64,000 nucleotides of DNA from Qipengyuania mesophila (GTDB lineage: Bacteria > Pseudomonadota > Alphaproteobacteria > Sphingomonadales > Sphingomonadaceae), in assembly GCF_019711655.1 (NCBI RefSeq), contig NZ_JAIGNU010000003.1, positions 62,001 through 126,000 of the forward strand. Direction: 5' to 3'. Shown in pieces: positions 1-9,752 of the stretch; positions within the stretch are counted from its first letter, which is position 1, and every line of letters starts with the position of its first letter. A model generated the notes under the pieces. That model worked only from the letters and a program-made list of their open reading frames with translations, did no database searches and was not told the DNA's origin. Made by a program: the position numbers and the translations under genes.

Positions 1-36
1 AAGGCCGGCGCCCCGTTCCCACAGGGGAATGACACG

Positions 37-384
37 ATGAAATGGCGTCACGGTTTCGTTTCTCTCTCGGTGTTCATTTCGGTGGCGGCCGCTGCCGCCG
101 GCGGGTTCAGCATGAGCCTGTCGCGCACTCAGAACATGGAGGGGACGGAAGTCCCCGAAGTGGTGATCGTCGTCGACCGGAATGCATCGAGCCTCAATCG
201 ACAGTCGGTCCAGGCTGCGATCACGCGTACTCTTGGATCGGCGGGCGTTCGTCCGGAACTAATCGAACTCCAATCGGTCGCTACGTCCGCCATGAATATG
301 GCCAACGACAAACAGGAGGGTATAGAGAGGATCTGTTATGTGTCTTGGTGTTCGCGCGTGTACTTGGCGGGCACATCGAGATAA
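37..384 (+). CDS. Small secreted hypothetical protein
   Basis: A 115-residue reading frame with a good purine-rich ribosome site about nine bases before the ATG. Residues 1-25 look like a signal peptide (positive start, hydrophobic VFISVAAAAAGG core). The middle is charged and could be a small folded domain. The last 25 residues, after about residue 90, have an odd composition and may be out-of-frame sequence, so the gene could be frameshifted near its end. I do not recognise the family. It sits just inside the window edge, ahead of a convergent MFS gene. Confidence 0.4.
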   Translation: MKWRHGFVSLSVFISVAAAAAGGFSMSLSRTQNMEGTEVPEVVIVVDRNASSLNRQSVQAAITRTLGSAGVRPELIELQSVATSAMNMANDKQEGIERICYVSWCSRVYLAGTSR

Positions 385-470
385 GACGCCTGTACTATCC
401 GCCGAACGTCGCCGCGCGGTGTTCCCCCACCCGCTCTCCTTCAGGCCGATTTTGACGAGCATGAGTTCGA

Positions 471-1730
471 TTATCGTTTCGCGCTGAGTGTCAGCTCTTC
501 GGAAGTCGGCAGGCGCATAAAGAATTGCCCAATTACGAGCGTCACCACCAAATAGGCCGCCGCCACGGTGAGCGCAGCGGGGAGGCCGAGCCAGTCGGAC
601 AGCGCGCCCCAAAACCACGATCCAGCGGCCAAAGCGGCAAATGTGGCCGTCTGGTAGATGGATAGGCTTCGACCGATCATCTCGCTCGGCGCGAAGAGCT
701 GCATCGTGACGTTGAGCGAGGCGAACACCAGCACCCAGGCGCTGCCGCCGATAAACACTGCCGGCAGAGCTTCCCAAATGGTGTCTGCACGCGCAATCAG
801 AGCGAGCGCGGCGGCAAATCCGAGCGTACCAACCATGACCACGGTTTCGCTGCCGAAACGCTTACGCAAACCGCCGACAAACAACGCCATTGCGACCGCG
901 CCGATAGCGAACAATCCCAGCAGCATACCGAATTCAACCTCGTCGCCCTGCAGATGGTGGCGAACTATCACCGGGGCGAGCGCGGAATAGGAGGTAGCCC
1001 CGAAGCCGAAGAGCATGACTCGGGCCATTACCCGACGGATCGGCTGATCAGACAGGCAACGGCGCAGTCCCGAGCCGATAGCTGAGAACAGCGGTGTACG
1101 GATCATCGCGTCCTGCCGACGCTTCCAGCGCAGCAACACCGCGACCATACCGAGATAGCTGGCGGCATTTATCGCGAAGGCCAGCGCCACGCTCGAGAAT
1201 GCGATCAGCAGCCCGCCAATGGCGGGTCCGGCGGTCCGAGCAACGTTGAAAGCGACCGTATTGAGCGCGATCGCCTGCGGAAGATCCTTCAGTCCCACCT
1301 CGCCGCGGAGCGCCGCGCGCCAAGCCGGCGAGTTCAGCGCAGTGCCGATACCCACCAAGAGCGTAAGAGCCAGCAAGCGAAGCGGTGTCAGCATGTCGCT
1401 GAATGCCAGCAGCGCCAGCAACGAAGTCGTGGTCAACATGCCCATTTGCGCAGTCAACATGACCCGGCGTCGGTCGCAATTGTCGGCAATAGCCCCGGCG
1501 ATCATCCCGAAGCCCATGATCCCCGTAGCCACCGAGGCCTGTACCATGGCGATCATCATATGCGACTGAGTTAACTCGGTCATAAGCCAGGCTGCGGCGA
1601 TCGCCTGAATGGAGCCGCCCACATTGGAAAAGAGATTGGCCAGCCAAATCGAACGAAAGGTGCGGTATCTCAGCGGCGCGAGCGCCGAGCTTACCGACCC
1701 CGGAATTTGGCCACTAACGCCAGTCGCCAT
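471..1730 (-). CDS. MFS transporter, EntS/MFS_3-like exporter
   Basis: A 419-residue integral membrane protein with about twelve hydrophobic segments and the loop arrangement of major facilitator drug or siderophore exporters. The N-terminal part, with FRSIWLANLFSNVGGSIQ near residues 25-40, is typical of the MFS_3 branch that includes EntS. An ATG 45 bases further upstream is possible, but the ATG at 1730 has GGGAG seven bases before it and starts close to the first membrane segment, so I prefer it. It is divergent from the hydrolase gene at 2024, with about 290 bases between them. The substrate cannot be told from sequence. Confidence 0.88.
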   Translation of the reverse strand: MATGVSGQIPGSVSSALAPLRYRTFRSIWLANLFSNVGGSIQAIAAAWLMTELTQSHMMIAMVQASVATGIMGFGMIAGAIADNCDRRRVMLTAQMGMLTTTSLLALLAFSDMLTPLRLLALTLLVGIGTALNSPAWRAALRGEVGLKDLPQAIALNTVAFNVARTAGPAIGGLLIAFSSVALAFAINAASYLGMVAVLLRWKRRQDAMIRTPLFSAIGSGLRRCLSDQPIRRVMARVMLFGFGATSYSALAPVIVRHHLQGDEVEFGMLLGLFAIGAVAMALFVGGLRKRFGSETVVMVGTLGFAAALALIARADTIWEALPAVFIGGSAWVLVFASLNVTMQLFAPSEMIGRSLSIYQTATFAALAAGSWFWGALSDWLGLPAALTVAAAYLVVTLVIGQFFMRLPTSEELTLSAKR

Positions 1731-2023
1731 CGTGTTGCTCCCTTGCCCATGCGACGTCCGAGCCGATCCCGTCACTTTCGCACCACGCTCGTCGTCGACT
1801 CTCGGAACCGCTAGTCCGCTTGCCGAAAGTGGCTATTCATTCAAAGCGTTTGCTTAGCCGGAAAAAGTTGATCGTTCTTAGCCTCGGCAGCAAAATCGAG
1901 ACAGCGGGTGTCGTCGATGAGTGTTCTGGAGGATGAAGGCTGGCGATATGCGTGACCCGGCCAACGACAAGATGGGAAAACTGCCCTATTGCGAAAATCT
2001 AATCGAGGTTGAGTAATCGCACG

Positions 2024-2749
2024 ATGGCAACTTTCGTACTCGTCCATGGCGCATGGCACGGCGGTTGGTGCTGGCGCGAGGTGCGTGCGGGTCTCGAAGA
2101 GCACGGTCACCGGACCTTCGCCCCCACCATGACTGGCCTTGGGGAGCGGAAGCACCTCCTATCGCCCGACATCTCGATCGATATCCTCGTAAAGGACCTG
2201 GTCAATGTCTTGGAGTATGAGCGGCTAGAAGAGGTCGTGCTGGTCGGCCATAGCTTCGGCGGAGCAGTCCTTCCCGGTGTCGCCGAATGCGCGCGTGGGC
2301 GTATTGCTAAGCTCGTCTTTCTCGACGCTGCTGTTCTGGAAGACGGGGAAAGCATTTTCGCCATGGTGGACCCAGAAATCGTCGAAGAAAGGATGCGCGC
2401 CGCCAAGATTCGGCACGACGGCCTCGCCATTCCCCTTCCTACGCAGGCAGACCTGGGCATCACGGATGATCAACTCTGGAACGAGATCGAAGGGTTGCTC
2501 ACACCACATCCCATTGCGACATACGAGTCTCCGATACGATTGTCCGGGAAGCCGGGGGCCGGCATGAAGTGCGAGTATATACAATGCACGTCCCCAGAGT
2601 ACGCCCCGCTGGCTTGGGCAAGAGAGCGAGCGCGCAGCTATGGCTGGCCGACGCGCGACATCGCCACGGGCCATGATGCGATGCTCACTGCTCCGTCGGT
2701 CTTGGTAGAAATGCTCCTTGCTTCGGCCCGCGAATTCGCGACGAGATAG
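2024..2749 (+). CDS. Alpha/beta hydrolase
   Basis: A 241-residue alpha/beta hydrolase of the small esterase type that acts on plant-like esters or cofactor-free substrates. The oxyanion motif HGAWHGG is at residues 8-14, the nucleophile elbow GHSFG at 75-79 (Ser77), and the likely catalytic His217 is in TGHDAM. There is no signal peptide, so it is cytoplasmic. An in-frame TTG five codons upstream is a weaker start. The gene stops 24 bases before a CopA fragment begins, so its downstream neighbour is debris. The substrate is unknown. Confidence 0.85.
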   Translation: MATFVLVHGAWHGGWCWREVRAGLEEHGHRTFAPTMTGLGERKHLLSPDISIDILVKDLVNVLEYERLEEVVLVGHSFGGAVLPGVAECARGRIAKLVFLDAAVLEDGESIFAMVDPEIVEERMRAAKIRHDGLAIPLPTQADLGITDDQLWNEIEGLLTPHPIATYESPIRLSGKPGAGMKCEYIQCTSPEYAPLAWARERARSYGWPTRDIATGHDAMLTAPSVLVEMLLASAREFATR

Positions 2750-2772
2750 CCGATGGGCGGAGCGACGAGAGG

Positions 2773-3009
2773 GGCAATCTCGACGGGATCGTGCGTGCGC
2801 GACGACTTGCCCAGGCGACCATGCGCAACATCCGGCAGAACCTGTTCTTTGCACTGATCTACAATGCTGCAGGCGTGCCGATTGCCGCCGGGGTGCTTTA
2901 TCCGGTCATGGGCATGCTCATCAGTCCGATGGTTGCTGCCTTTGCAATGAGCGCGTCTTCGATCTCCGTGGTCCTCAACTCCCTGCGCTTGCGAACGGCA
3001 AGGCTGTGA
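2773..3009 (+). pseudogene. copA: 3' fragment of copper-translocating P-type ATPase
   Basis: The frame reads into the last membrane pair of a CopA/heavy-metal P1B ATPase: [38 protein letters not shown] and [10 protein letters not shown] are the family signatures just before its end. About 78 codons remain of a protein normally over 700 residues; phosphorylation, ATP-binding and metal-binding parts are absent. The family-like reading starts about 24 bases after the hydrolase stop codon, so the break is sharp. A GTG at 2791 could start a 72-residue peptide, but nothing suggests it is functional. Confidence 0.85.
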
Positions 3010-3121
3010 CGGAGCGCACCAAAACCACGCCGATGGTCAGCATTGACACGGTGGATCGGCAGAAAGGGAAGCATACCGCCCGGCGGCGCTGTCGCCATGG
3101 GCACCGGGGGCTGATCGGCGC

Positions 3122-3379
3122 GGTCTGCGCGAGTTCCTCGGCCCGCTGCAGGTCTCGATCCCGGTGTCCAGGCCCGCCAAGTGGAAGACGACCTTCCAGA
3201 TGGTCGCGCTGGGCTCGCTCATCCTGGGCGAGGGGCTGCCGCACTGGACCACAATGGTCGGCGGCATCGAGGCCAATGTCCCGCACACGGTGGGCCTCAC
3301 CACGCTCTGGGCGGCGGCGGTGCTGACGGTGGTGACGGGCTGGGACTATTTGCGCGTCGGCCTCAAGCACATGGATTAG
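3122..3379 (+). pseudogene. pgsA: 3' fragment of phosphatidylglycerophosphate synthase gene
   Basis: Eighty-five codons match the end of CDP-diacylglycerol-glycerol-3-phosphate 3-phosphatidyltransferase: GLREFLGPLQV, PVSRPAKWKTT, FQMVALGS and the closing VTGWDYLRVG. The CDP-alcohol phosphotransferase motif and the first membrane segments are missing, so it cannot be active. pgsA is normally essential, so a complete copy should exist elsewhere; this looks like a recombination scar. It follows the copA fragment after 112 bases in the same direction. Confidence 0.85.
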
Positions 3380-3865
3380 GATTCGCCCTCGGCCAGTCCG
3401 TAGACATGGACCGGGTGTTACACGGTCCAAGCGGGAAAAACGCGAGGGCGCGAAAGGGACGCGTTGGGCTGGTTCGACGGCGAGAAAGAGCGCGCGGATT
3501 TTAGCGTGGCGAGGGCGTGTAGGAAATGACCGGATTGGGGGGGGAAGAGACTGTCAGGATTTGGCGGACCGAAAGGCCTAAGCCGGCATGAGATGCAGGG
3601 ATGTCCCGCAGCTGGGCTGAAGCTCCGGCACAAGAAGACACAACTCGCTATGCAGAATCTAACTTTCCGTTGAAGATGTGTGAACTTTCCGCCAATCTCT
3701 TTGCCTTGGATTGTGGTGTCTCTTGAGACTAAATACTTTGGGGATCAGAGAAATATTATCGCAAAATCGATGACTCAGAATGACGGCGTTGCGACTTGCC
3801 TTTGGTCGATCGATATCGCCTAGAATAGGCTGCTGAGAGACCGATGAAAATGTCGAGGAGTTCGC
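3380..3865. other. Gene-free stretch, 486 bases
   Basis: No convincing gene. A minus-strand open frame at 3418-3633 has composition unlike a protein and no ribosome site. The base composition drops towards AT from about 3640, next to the reverse-transcriptase relic; its promoter would have been there. Confidence 0.5.
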
Positions 3866-5181
3866 ATGACTGCATTGGATTTTGAAGCGAGCCTAAATGG
3901 TCTAGACAAAGAGGCTGTCCGAAAGGCGCTTCTCCAACACAACTACTTGCCACGGCAGCACGACCACAAGGAAGAGCTCCCACCGATTTTCAATTCTAAC
4001 CTTTTCACGCCTGAGATCGTCGCCAAGCTGATCGAAATTAAGGCTCGTTGGAAGGGGGGGTATGATTTGTTGCCCTTCCGAAGGACGCGGCATCCCAACA
4101 TCCCTCGGATGATGGGTATCCCTCATCCCAGGGCCTATGCTGAGCTCGTGACCGTCATCGCCGAACATTGGAATGAAATCTCACAAGTTTGTCAGAGCCC
4201 TAATTCGCAATTGGAGTTCGGTCTGCATGACGATGGACGAATCGTCGTGCATCGATACGACCATGTTTCGGCAGATGGAGAAATCGAAGATCAGGACCCC
4301 CTGACCGATTTTGGGAAAAACTACCTGTACTCAATCGCGACGATTGGATCACAGATATAAACCTATTCCTCGGCGTCGATGACGAGGCGGTCGCGGACGA
4401 AGGGGGCGCGCGTGCGAAACTAAAATTCAGGCAACTGAAGTTGATCATCGATAAAGCCGTTGCACTGAGCAAAGAGTTTCCCGACGGCAGTGTCATAAAG
4501 TACGCGTTCTCGGCAATCATTGAGATCGGCATCGTGAATGAAGGGATAGGCGCGGACGATGAAGCAGCCGAGAGGTACTTTGAAGATGCGCTGCTCCGTT
4601 ACGCATATTACTTTCCAACTATTATTCCTCTGATCCAACGATGGCTGCCTCGAGTGGCCTCCGCCGACCCCCGCGTCGAACAGCGGGTGGAGAGCAGGGT
4701 GCTCAAGCTGCTGGACAGGTCCTTCGCCCTTGCTCAATCAGACAATATTGTCTGGTGCATATACTACCTATTGCAGTTGAGTGCTCAGGCCCAAGAAGAC
4801 CTTCCTGAACGCTGTCTGGAAACGAATGATCCTGTGGTTGTTCTCATGGGATATGTATACGCGAAGAAGCGCAAGCGTCCCCTTCGGGTATTTTCAGACT
4901 GGGCGACTAGATTCAAAGACGAACTCAAGGAAGGGCGGCTAACTGAGTATGACGTGGACCGTGTCTGGCTTCCGCTTTACCAGTTGTTCTTTGATGGCGT
5001 CATTGAGGAACCGCCATACGTAATGGGGGACGACAACAGCGTTTTCACTGCCTTGAAGGAAGGCGGTGTCTCATTCATAGACTTCGATCATGAAGACTTC
5101 GGGCGCCGCGCCTCCAATTACGCTGCGAAGATCTTTGGGGATCTACCTTTCAAGATGAGCATCCCCATTCAGCCCGGCTGA
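3866..5181 (+). pseudogene. Relic of defence-associated reverse transcriptase (DRT-like), core deleted
   Basis: Two pieces lie in different frames. 3866-4360 gives a 164-residue N-terminus with PFRRTRHPNIPRMMGIPHP and DDGRIVVHRYD, which resembles the start of bacterial defence (DRT/Abi-type) reverse transcriptases. From about 4310 another frame runs to 5181, including LPVLNRDDWITDI and VWLPLYQLFFDG, and resembles the helical C-terminal domain of the same proteins (Drt3b-like in my memory of the family). The whole RT core, including the expected YADD-type motif, is absent between them. Codon use is more AT-rich than the surroundings, as expected for acquired defence genes. An alternative reading is two small unrelated genes (3866-4360 and 4441-5181). 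Confidence 0.65.
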
Positions 5182-5193
5182 GGCCCGTTCCGG

Positions 5194-6090
5194 CTAACCC
5201 GCGCGCAATTCCTCGGCCAGCAGCTCGAAATCATCGCGGCGGGGCGAGTTCTTGCGCCAGATCAGCGCGATTTCGCGGGTGGCGGTCTTGCTCTTGAGCG
5301 GGCGTGCGACGACTTCGGTGCCGTCGAGAATGCCCGCGTCGACCGCCATCTTGGGCAGCATGGTCAGGCCGAGGTCGTTGTCGACCATCTGCACCAGCGT
5401 GTGCAGGCTGGTGCCGATCATCGTCGCGCTGGCGCGCAGTTCGGGGCGGTTGCAGGCGGCGAGCGCGTGGTCCTTGAGGCAGTGCCCGTCCTCGAGCAGC
5501 AGCAGCCGGCCCTCGTCGATCATGCTCGGCGGGATCACGTCGGGCGGATCGCGCGGGTCGTCCTTGGGGAAGGCGACATAGAGCTCGTCGTCCGCGATAT
5601 GCGCCTTCTCGACCTCGCCGGTGGCGAAGGGCAGGGCGAGCAGCACGCAGTCGACGCGCCCGTGCTGGAGCGATTCGACCGCGTCGTGGCTGGTCTCCTC
5701 GCGCAGGAAAAGCTCGAGTTCGGGCCGTTCTTTGCGCAGCCGCGGCAGGAAGCGCGGGATCAGGAATGGGGCGATCGTCGGAATCACGCTCATCCGCAGC
5801 TGGCCGGCGAGCGGCTTGCCCGCGGCCTGGACGAGATCGGCCAGTTCCTCCGCCTCGCGCAGGATGCGATGTGCCTTCTCGACCACCTGGTTGCCGAGCG
5901 CGGTGAAGCGGACGACGCGGCGGCTGCGTTCGACCAGCGTCACGCCGAGCAGCGATTCGAGCTCGCGGATCCCGGCGCTCAGCGTCGATTGCGAGACGAA
6001 GCTCGCCTCCGCCGCGCGGCCGAAATGGCCGTGCTCGTGCAGCGCGACGAGATATTGCAGCTGCTTGAGCGTGGGGAGGTAGGTGCTCAC
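5194..6090 (-). CDS. oxyR: LysR-family peroxide sensor OxyR
   Basis: A 298-residue LysR regulator. The helix-turn-helix is at about residues 20-60 (FGRAAEASFVSQSTLSAGI) and the substrate-like domain follows. The peroxide-sensing cysteines are present as GHCLKDHALAAC, Cys204 and Cys213, with the same spacing as Cys199/Cys208 of E. coli OxyR. I choose the GTG at 6090, giving the usual MSTYLPTLKQLQYL-type start, over an upstream arginine-rich extension that would run into rnd. It begins seven bases after the rnd stop codon, so the two are probably one transcript. The usual targets would be catalase and peroxiredoxin genes. Confidence 0.93.
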   Translation of the reverse strand: MSTYLPTLKQLQYLVALHEHGHFGRAAEASFVSQSTLSAGIRELESLLGVTLVERSRRVVRFTALGNQVVEKAHRILREAEELADLVQAAGKPLAGQLRMSVIPTIAPFLIPRFLPRLRKERPELELFLREETSHDAVESLQHGRVDCVLLALPFATGEVEKAHIADDELYVAFPKDDPRDPPDVIPPSMIDEGRLLLLEDGHCLKDHALAACNRPELRASATMIGTSLHTLVQMVDNDLGLTMLPKMAVDAGILDGTEVVARPLKSKTATREIALIWRKNSPRRDDFELLAEELRAG

Positions 6091-6097
6091 GCGGGGC

Positions 6098-7300
6098 CTA
6101 TTCCGCCGCCTGCGCCTGGACCATGCCCGCGTGGAGATCGTCGACATGGGTCATCAGCAGGCGCCCGTCCTTGACCGCAAAGGCGAGCCGCCCCTCGACC
6201 AGTTCGAGCGCATCCTTGCCGAAGACGTCGTAGCGCCAGCCTTCGAGGATCTTGAGGTCGCGCACGCCTGCGGCGAGCGCTTCCATCTCGTCGGCCTTGG
6301 TCAGCAGCCGCGCGGCGACGTCGATTTCGCGCGCGCGAATCTTGAGCAGCAGCTTGAGCAGGTCGGCGACCAGCGCGCCTTCCTTGCCCAGCGGTGCGCC
6401 GCGCTGCGGCTTCTCGGGCATTTCGCCCTTGGGCAGCGGCTCGGCCTTGTCGAGCACCTTCATCAGGCGCTTGCCGATGTCGTTGTCCTTCCAGGCGTTC
6501 GACAGGCCGCGCACCTTGGCGAGATCGGCCTGCTTCTTGGGCGGGTGGCTGGCGATGTCGGCCAGCGTCTCGTCGCGCATGATGCGGCCGCGCGGGATGT
6601 TCTTGTGCTGCGCCTCGCTCTCGCGCCAGGCGGCGAGGGCCTTCAGACGCCCGAGCACCGCGGGATTGCGCCCGGGCGAGCGGATCCGCTGCCACGCGCT
6701 GCCGGCATCGTTGGCGTAATTGTCCGGGTCGGCGAGCTTGTCCATCTCGGCATCGAGCCAGGCGCCGCGGCCGGTCTTGATCAGCTTCTTGAGGATGCGC
6801 GGGAAGATGTCGGCGAGGTGGGTGACGTCGCCGATCGCATATTCGATCTGCCGCTCGGTCAGCGGGCGGCGGCTCCAGTCGGTGAAGCGCGCGCCCTTGT
6901 CGATCGTCAGGCCGAGCCAGCTTTCGACGAGATTGGCATAGCCGATCTGTTCGGACTGGCTGATCGCCATCATCGCGATCTGCGTGTCGAAGATCGGGTG
7001 CGGCGTCTTGCCGGTGAAATTGTAGACGATCTCGACGTCCTGGCCGCCCGCGTGGAAGACCTTGAGCACGTCCTCATTGTCGCACAGCAGGTCCCACAAC
7101 GGCTTGAGGTCGATGCCGTCGGCCAGCGGATCGATCGCCGCGGCTTCCTCCTCATTGCCGATCTGCACCAGGCAGAGTTCGGGCCAATAGGTGTTCTCGC
7201 GCATGAATTCGGTGTCGACGCAGACGAATTCGCTCTGGGCCAGCCGCTCGCACAATTCCGCCAGCGGTTCGATCTCGGTAATCAGCTCGTGTATTTTCAT
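6098..7300 (-). CDS. rnd: Ribonuclease D
   Basis: A 400-residue 3'-5' exoribonuclease that trims tRNA and other structured RNA ends. The DnaQ-fold exonuclease domain fills the first 200 residues, with the catalytic DTE motif in VDTEFMRE (about 29-36) and the later acidic motifs including YAIGDVTHL. A central HRDC-like domain follows (about 205-290). Length matches alphaproteobacterial RNase D. It is divergent from aspS, with 181 bases between the start codons, and is followed immediately by oxyR. Confidence 0.95.
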   Translation of the reverse strand: MKIHELITEIEPLAELCERLAQSEFVCVDTEFMRENTYWPELCLVQIGNEEEAAAIDPLADGIDLKPLWDLLCDNEDVLKVFHAGGQDVEIVYNFTGKTPHPIFDTQIAMMAISQSEQIGYANLVESWLGLTIDKGARFTDWSRRPLTERQIEYAIGDVTHLADIFPRILKKLIKTGRGAWLDAEMDKLADPDNYANDAGSAWQRIRSPGRNPAVLGRLKALAAWRESEAQHKNIPRGRIMRDETLADIASHPPKKQADLAKVRGLSNAWKDNDIGKRLMKVLDKAEPLPKGEMPEKPQRGAPLGKEGALVADLLKLLLKIRAREIDVAARLLTKADEMEALAAGVRDLKILEGWRYDVFGKDALELVEGRLAFAVKDGRLLMTHVDDLHAGMVQAQAAE

Positions 7301-7377
7301 CGTATCTTTTCGTTTCTGTCGGGCGGAGTACCGCCCACGGGCCGGCGAGGCCCCAATTCAACCGGGCGCGAGTGAAC

Positions 7378-7406
7378 TTGACAAAAGTCCGTCCGTGCCC
7401 TGTTAG
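7378..7406 (+). promoter_or_regulatory. Candidate sigma-70 promoter for aspS
   Basis: TTGACA at 7378-7383 is followed after 17 bases by TGTTAG at 7401-7406, 76 bases before the aspS start. The -35 box is perfect and the spacing ideal; the -10 box is only fair, as is common in high-GC alphaproteobacteria. Confidence 0.5.
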
Positions 7407-7481
7407 CGCGCGCGATTCCTGCTAGAGGAGCGCGACGCTCGCGCCCCTAGCGTCATAGCTCCGAAAATGGAAAGATTTTAG

Positions 7482-9299
7482 ATGCACGCCTATCGTACCC
7501 ACACCTGCGCACAGCTGACCAAGGAAAACGTCGGCGAAACCGTTCGCCTGTCGGGCTGGGTGCACAACAAGCGCGACCATGGCGGTGTGCTGTTCGTCGA
7601 CCTGCGCGACCATTACGGGATCACGCAGATCGTGGCGGACGAGGACAGCGCGGCGCTGCCGGTCCTCGACAAGATCAAGCTGGAATCGGTCGTCACGATC
7701 GACGGTGTGGTCAAGGCGCGCGCCGACGTGGCGGTGAACACGAACCTGCCGACCGGCGAGATCGAGGTCTTCGCACGCGAAGTGAGCGTCCAGAGCCGCG
7801 CCGAAGAACTGCCGCTGATCGTCAATTCGGCGGAGGACTATCCCGAGGAAACGCGCCTCAAGTACCGCTTCGTCGACCTGCGCCGCGAGCGCGTGCACGC
7901 CAACATCATGCTGCGCAACAAGGTCATCACCTCGCTGCGCCGCCGCATGACCGACCAGGGTTTCAGCGAGTTCCAGACCCCGATCCTCGGTGCCTCGAGC
8001 CCCGAGGGCGCGCGCGACTATCTCGTACCGAGCCGCCTCCATCCGGGGCGCTTCTACGCGCTCCCGCAGGCGCCGCAGATGTTCAAGCAGCTGCTGATGG
8101 TGGCCGGCTTCGACCGCTATTTCCAGATCGCGCCCTGCTTCCGCGACGAGGATTTGCGCGCCGACCGCAGCCCCGAATTCTACCAGCTCGACTTCGAGAT
8201 GAGCTTCGTCACGCAGGAAGACGTCTTCCAGGCGATCGAACCCGTGCTCGCAGGCGTGTTCGAGGAGTTCTCGGGCGGCAAGACCGTCACCCCGGCGGGC
8301 GAGTTCCCGCGCATTCCCTATGCCGAGTCGATGCTGAAGTACGGCACCGACAAGCCCGACCTGCGCAACCCGCTGATCATCAGCGACGTAACCGAGCATT
8401 TCACCACTTCGGGCTTCGGCCTGTTCGAGAAGATCGTCGGTTCGGGCGGTCGCGTGCGCGTGGTCCCGGCACCAGACACGCATGAGAAGAGCCGCAAGTT
8501 CTTCGACGAGATGAACGACTGGGCGCGCCGCGAAGGTTTCGCCGGTCTCGGCTACGTCACCCGCAAGGGCGGCGAATTCGGCGGCCCTATCGCCAAGAAC
8601 CACGGCACCGAAGGCATGGAGAAGCTCTATGCCGAACTGGGTCTGGGCGAGAACGACGGCCTGTTCTTCGCCGCGGGCAAGGAAAAGGACGCTGCCAAGC
8701 TGGCCGGTGCCGCGCGCACCCGCGTCGCCGAGGAACTGGGCCTGATCGAAGAGGGCTGCTTCAAGTTCTGCTGGATCGTCGACTTCCCGATGTTCGAATA
8801 CGACGAAGAGCTCAAGAAGGTCGATTTCAGCCACAACCCCTTCTCGATGCCGCAGGGCGAGATGGAAGCGCTGGAAACGCAGGACCCGCTCGACATCAAG
8901 GCGTGGCAGTACGACATCGTCTGCAACGGCTACGAGCTCAGCTCGGGTGCGATCCGGAACCACCGCCCGGACATCATGTACAAGGTCTTCGAGATCGCCG
9001 GCTACAGCCAGGCCGATGTCGACGAGAACTTCTCGGGCATGATCGAGGCGTTCAAGCTGGGCGCGCCGCCGCATGGCGGCTCGGCCCCGGGGATCGACCG
9101 CATCGTGATGCTGCTGGCCGACGAGCCCAACATTCGCGAAGTGATCGCCTTCCCGCTCAACCAGAAGGCGCAGGACCTGATGATGGGCGCACCCAGCCTC
9201 GTCAGCCCGCGCCAGCTGCGCGACGTGCATATTCGTACCGTCGACGCACCCAAGCCCGAAGGCGCCCAGGCGACTCGCGTCGACCAGGCGGGCGACTGA
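7482..9299 (+). CDS. aspS: Aspartyl-tRNA synthetase (probably non-discriminating)
   Basis: A 605-residue class II aminoacyl-tRNA synthetase that charges tRNA-Asp. The N-terminal OB-fold anticodon-binding domain ([15 protein letters not shown]) comes first, then motif 2 around [18 protein letters not shown], the bacterial GAD insert in the middle, and motif 3 near [15 protein letters not shown]. Length is normal for bacterial-type AspRS. Many alphaproteobacteria make Asn-tRNA through a non-discriminating AspRS and GatCAB; whether this one does is inference. Confidence 0.97.
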   Translation: MHAYRTHTCAQLTKENVGETVRLSGWVHNKRDHGGVLFVDLRDHYGITQIVADEDSAALPVLDKIKLESVVTIDGVVKARADVAVNTNLPTGEIEVFAREVSVQSRAEELPLIVNSAEDYPEETRLKYRFVDLRRERVHANIMLRNKVITSLRRRMTDQGFSEFQTPILGASSPEGARDYLVPSRLHPGRFYALPQAPQMFKQLLMVAGFDRYFQIAPCFRDEDLRADRSPEFYQLDFEMSFVTQEDVFQAIEPVLAGVFEEFSGGKTVTPAGEFPRIPYAESMLKYGTDKPDLRNPLIISDVTEHFTTSGFGLFEKIVGSGGRVRVVPAPDTHEKSRKFFDEMNDWARREGFAGLGYVTRKGGEFGGPIAKNHGTEGMEKLYAELGLGENDGLFFAAGKEKDAAKLAGAARTRVAEELGLIEEGCFKFCWIVDFPMFEYDEELKKVDFSHNPFSMPQGEMEALETQDPLDIKAWQYDIVCNGYELSSGAIRNHRPDIMYKVFEIAGYSQADVDENFSGMIEAFKLGAPPHGGSAPGIDRIVMLLADEPNIREVIAFPLNQKAQDLMMGAPSLVSPRQLRDVHIRTVDAPKPEGAQATRVDQAGD

Positions 9300-9422
9300 C
9301 GGACCCTACCAATTCTGGCCGGGCTTCCCATATTCGGTCCGGTCAGTGGCACTTGCCTAAGGCCGCGCCGTTCATTAGGGCGACAGGCAATTCATAAACC
9401 CCCAAATCTGAGAGGGACAAAA

Positions 9423-9659
9423 ATGAGCGATACTGCCGACCGCGTGCAGAAGATTGTCGTCGAGCACCTCGGCGTCGAGGCCGACAAGGTCACCCAGGAA
9501 GCCAGCTTCATCGACGATCTCGGTGCCGACAGCCTCGACATCGTCGAGCTGGTGATGGCGTTCGAAGAGGAATTCGGTGTCGAAATCCCCGACGATGCGG
9601 CTGAGAAGATCACCACCGTCGGCGATGCCACGAAGTACATCGAAGAGCACAAGGGCTAA
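9423..9659 (+). CDS. acpP: Acyl carrier protein
   Basis: A 78-residue acidic carrier protein of fatty-acid synthesis. The phosphopantetheine site is Ser37 in [10 protein letters not shown], and the four-helix pattern is complete. The ribosome site GAGAGGG is eight bases upstream. A strong hairpin terminator follows before fabF, so acpP can be made in excess over the enzyme genes, which suits its high demand. Confidence 0.97.
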   Translation: MSDTADRVQKIVVEHLGVEADKVTQEASFIDDLGADSLDIVELVMAFEEEFGVEIPDDAAEKITTVGDATKYIEEHKG

Positions 9660-9699
9660 GGCTCACGCTTTTCGAATCCCGCCCATGATGCGGGACCGG

Positions 9700-9740
9700 A
9701 CAGGCCCGACCCGATAGCGGGCCGGGCCTGTTGTCTTTTT
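9700..9740 (+). terminator. Rho-independent terminator/attenuator after acpP
   Basis: ACAGGCCCG (9700-9708) pairs perfectly with CGGGCCTGT (9723-9731), and the stem is followed by TGTCTTTTT. It lies between acpP and fabF on the plus strand, so it ends most acpP transcripts and lets some read through. Confidence 0.8.
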
Positions 9741-9752
9741 GCGGAGATTTAC

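Noticed and set aside
3418..3633. 71-residue minus-strand gene
   Set aside because: No ribosome site, biased composition, and it lies among gene fragments.
7422..9230. 602-residue frame antisense to aspS
   Set aside because: Low-complexity, histidine- and alanine-rich translation typical of the opposite strand of a high-GC gene.
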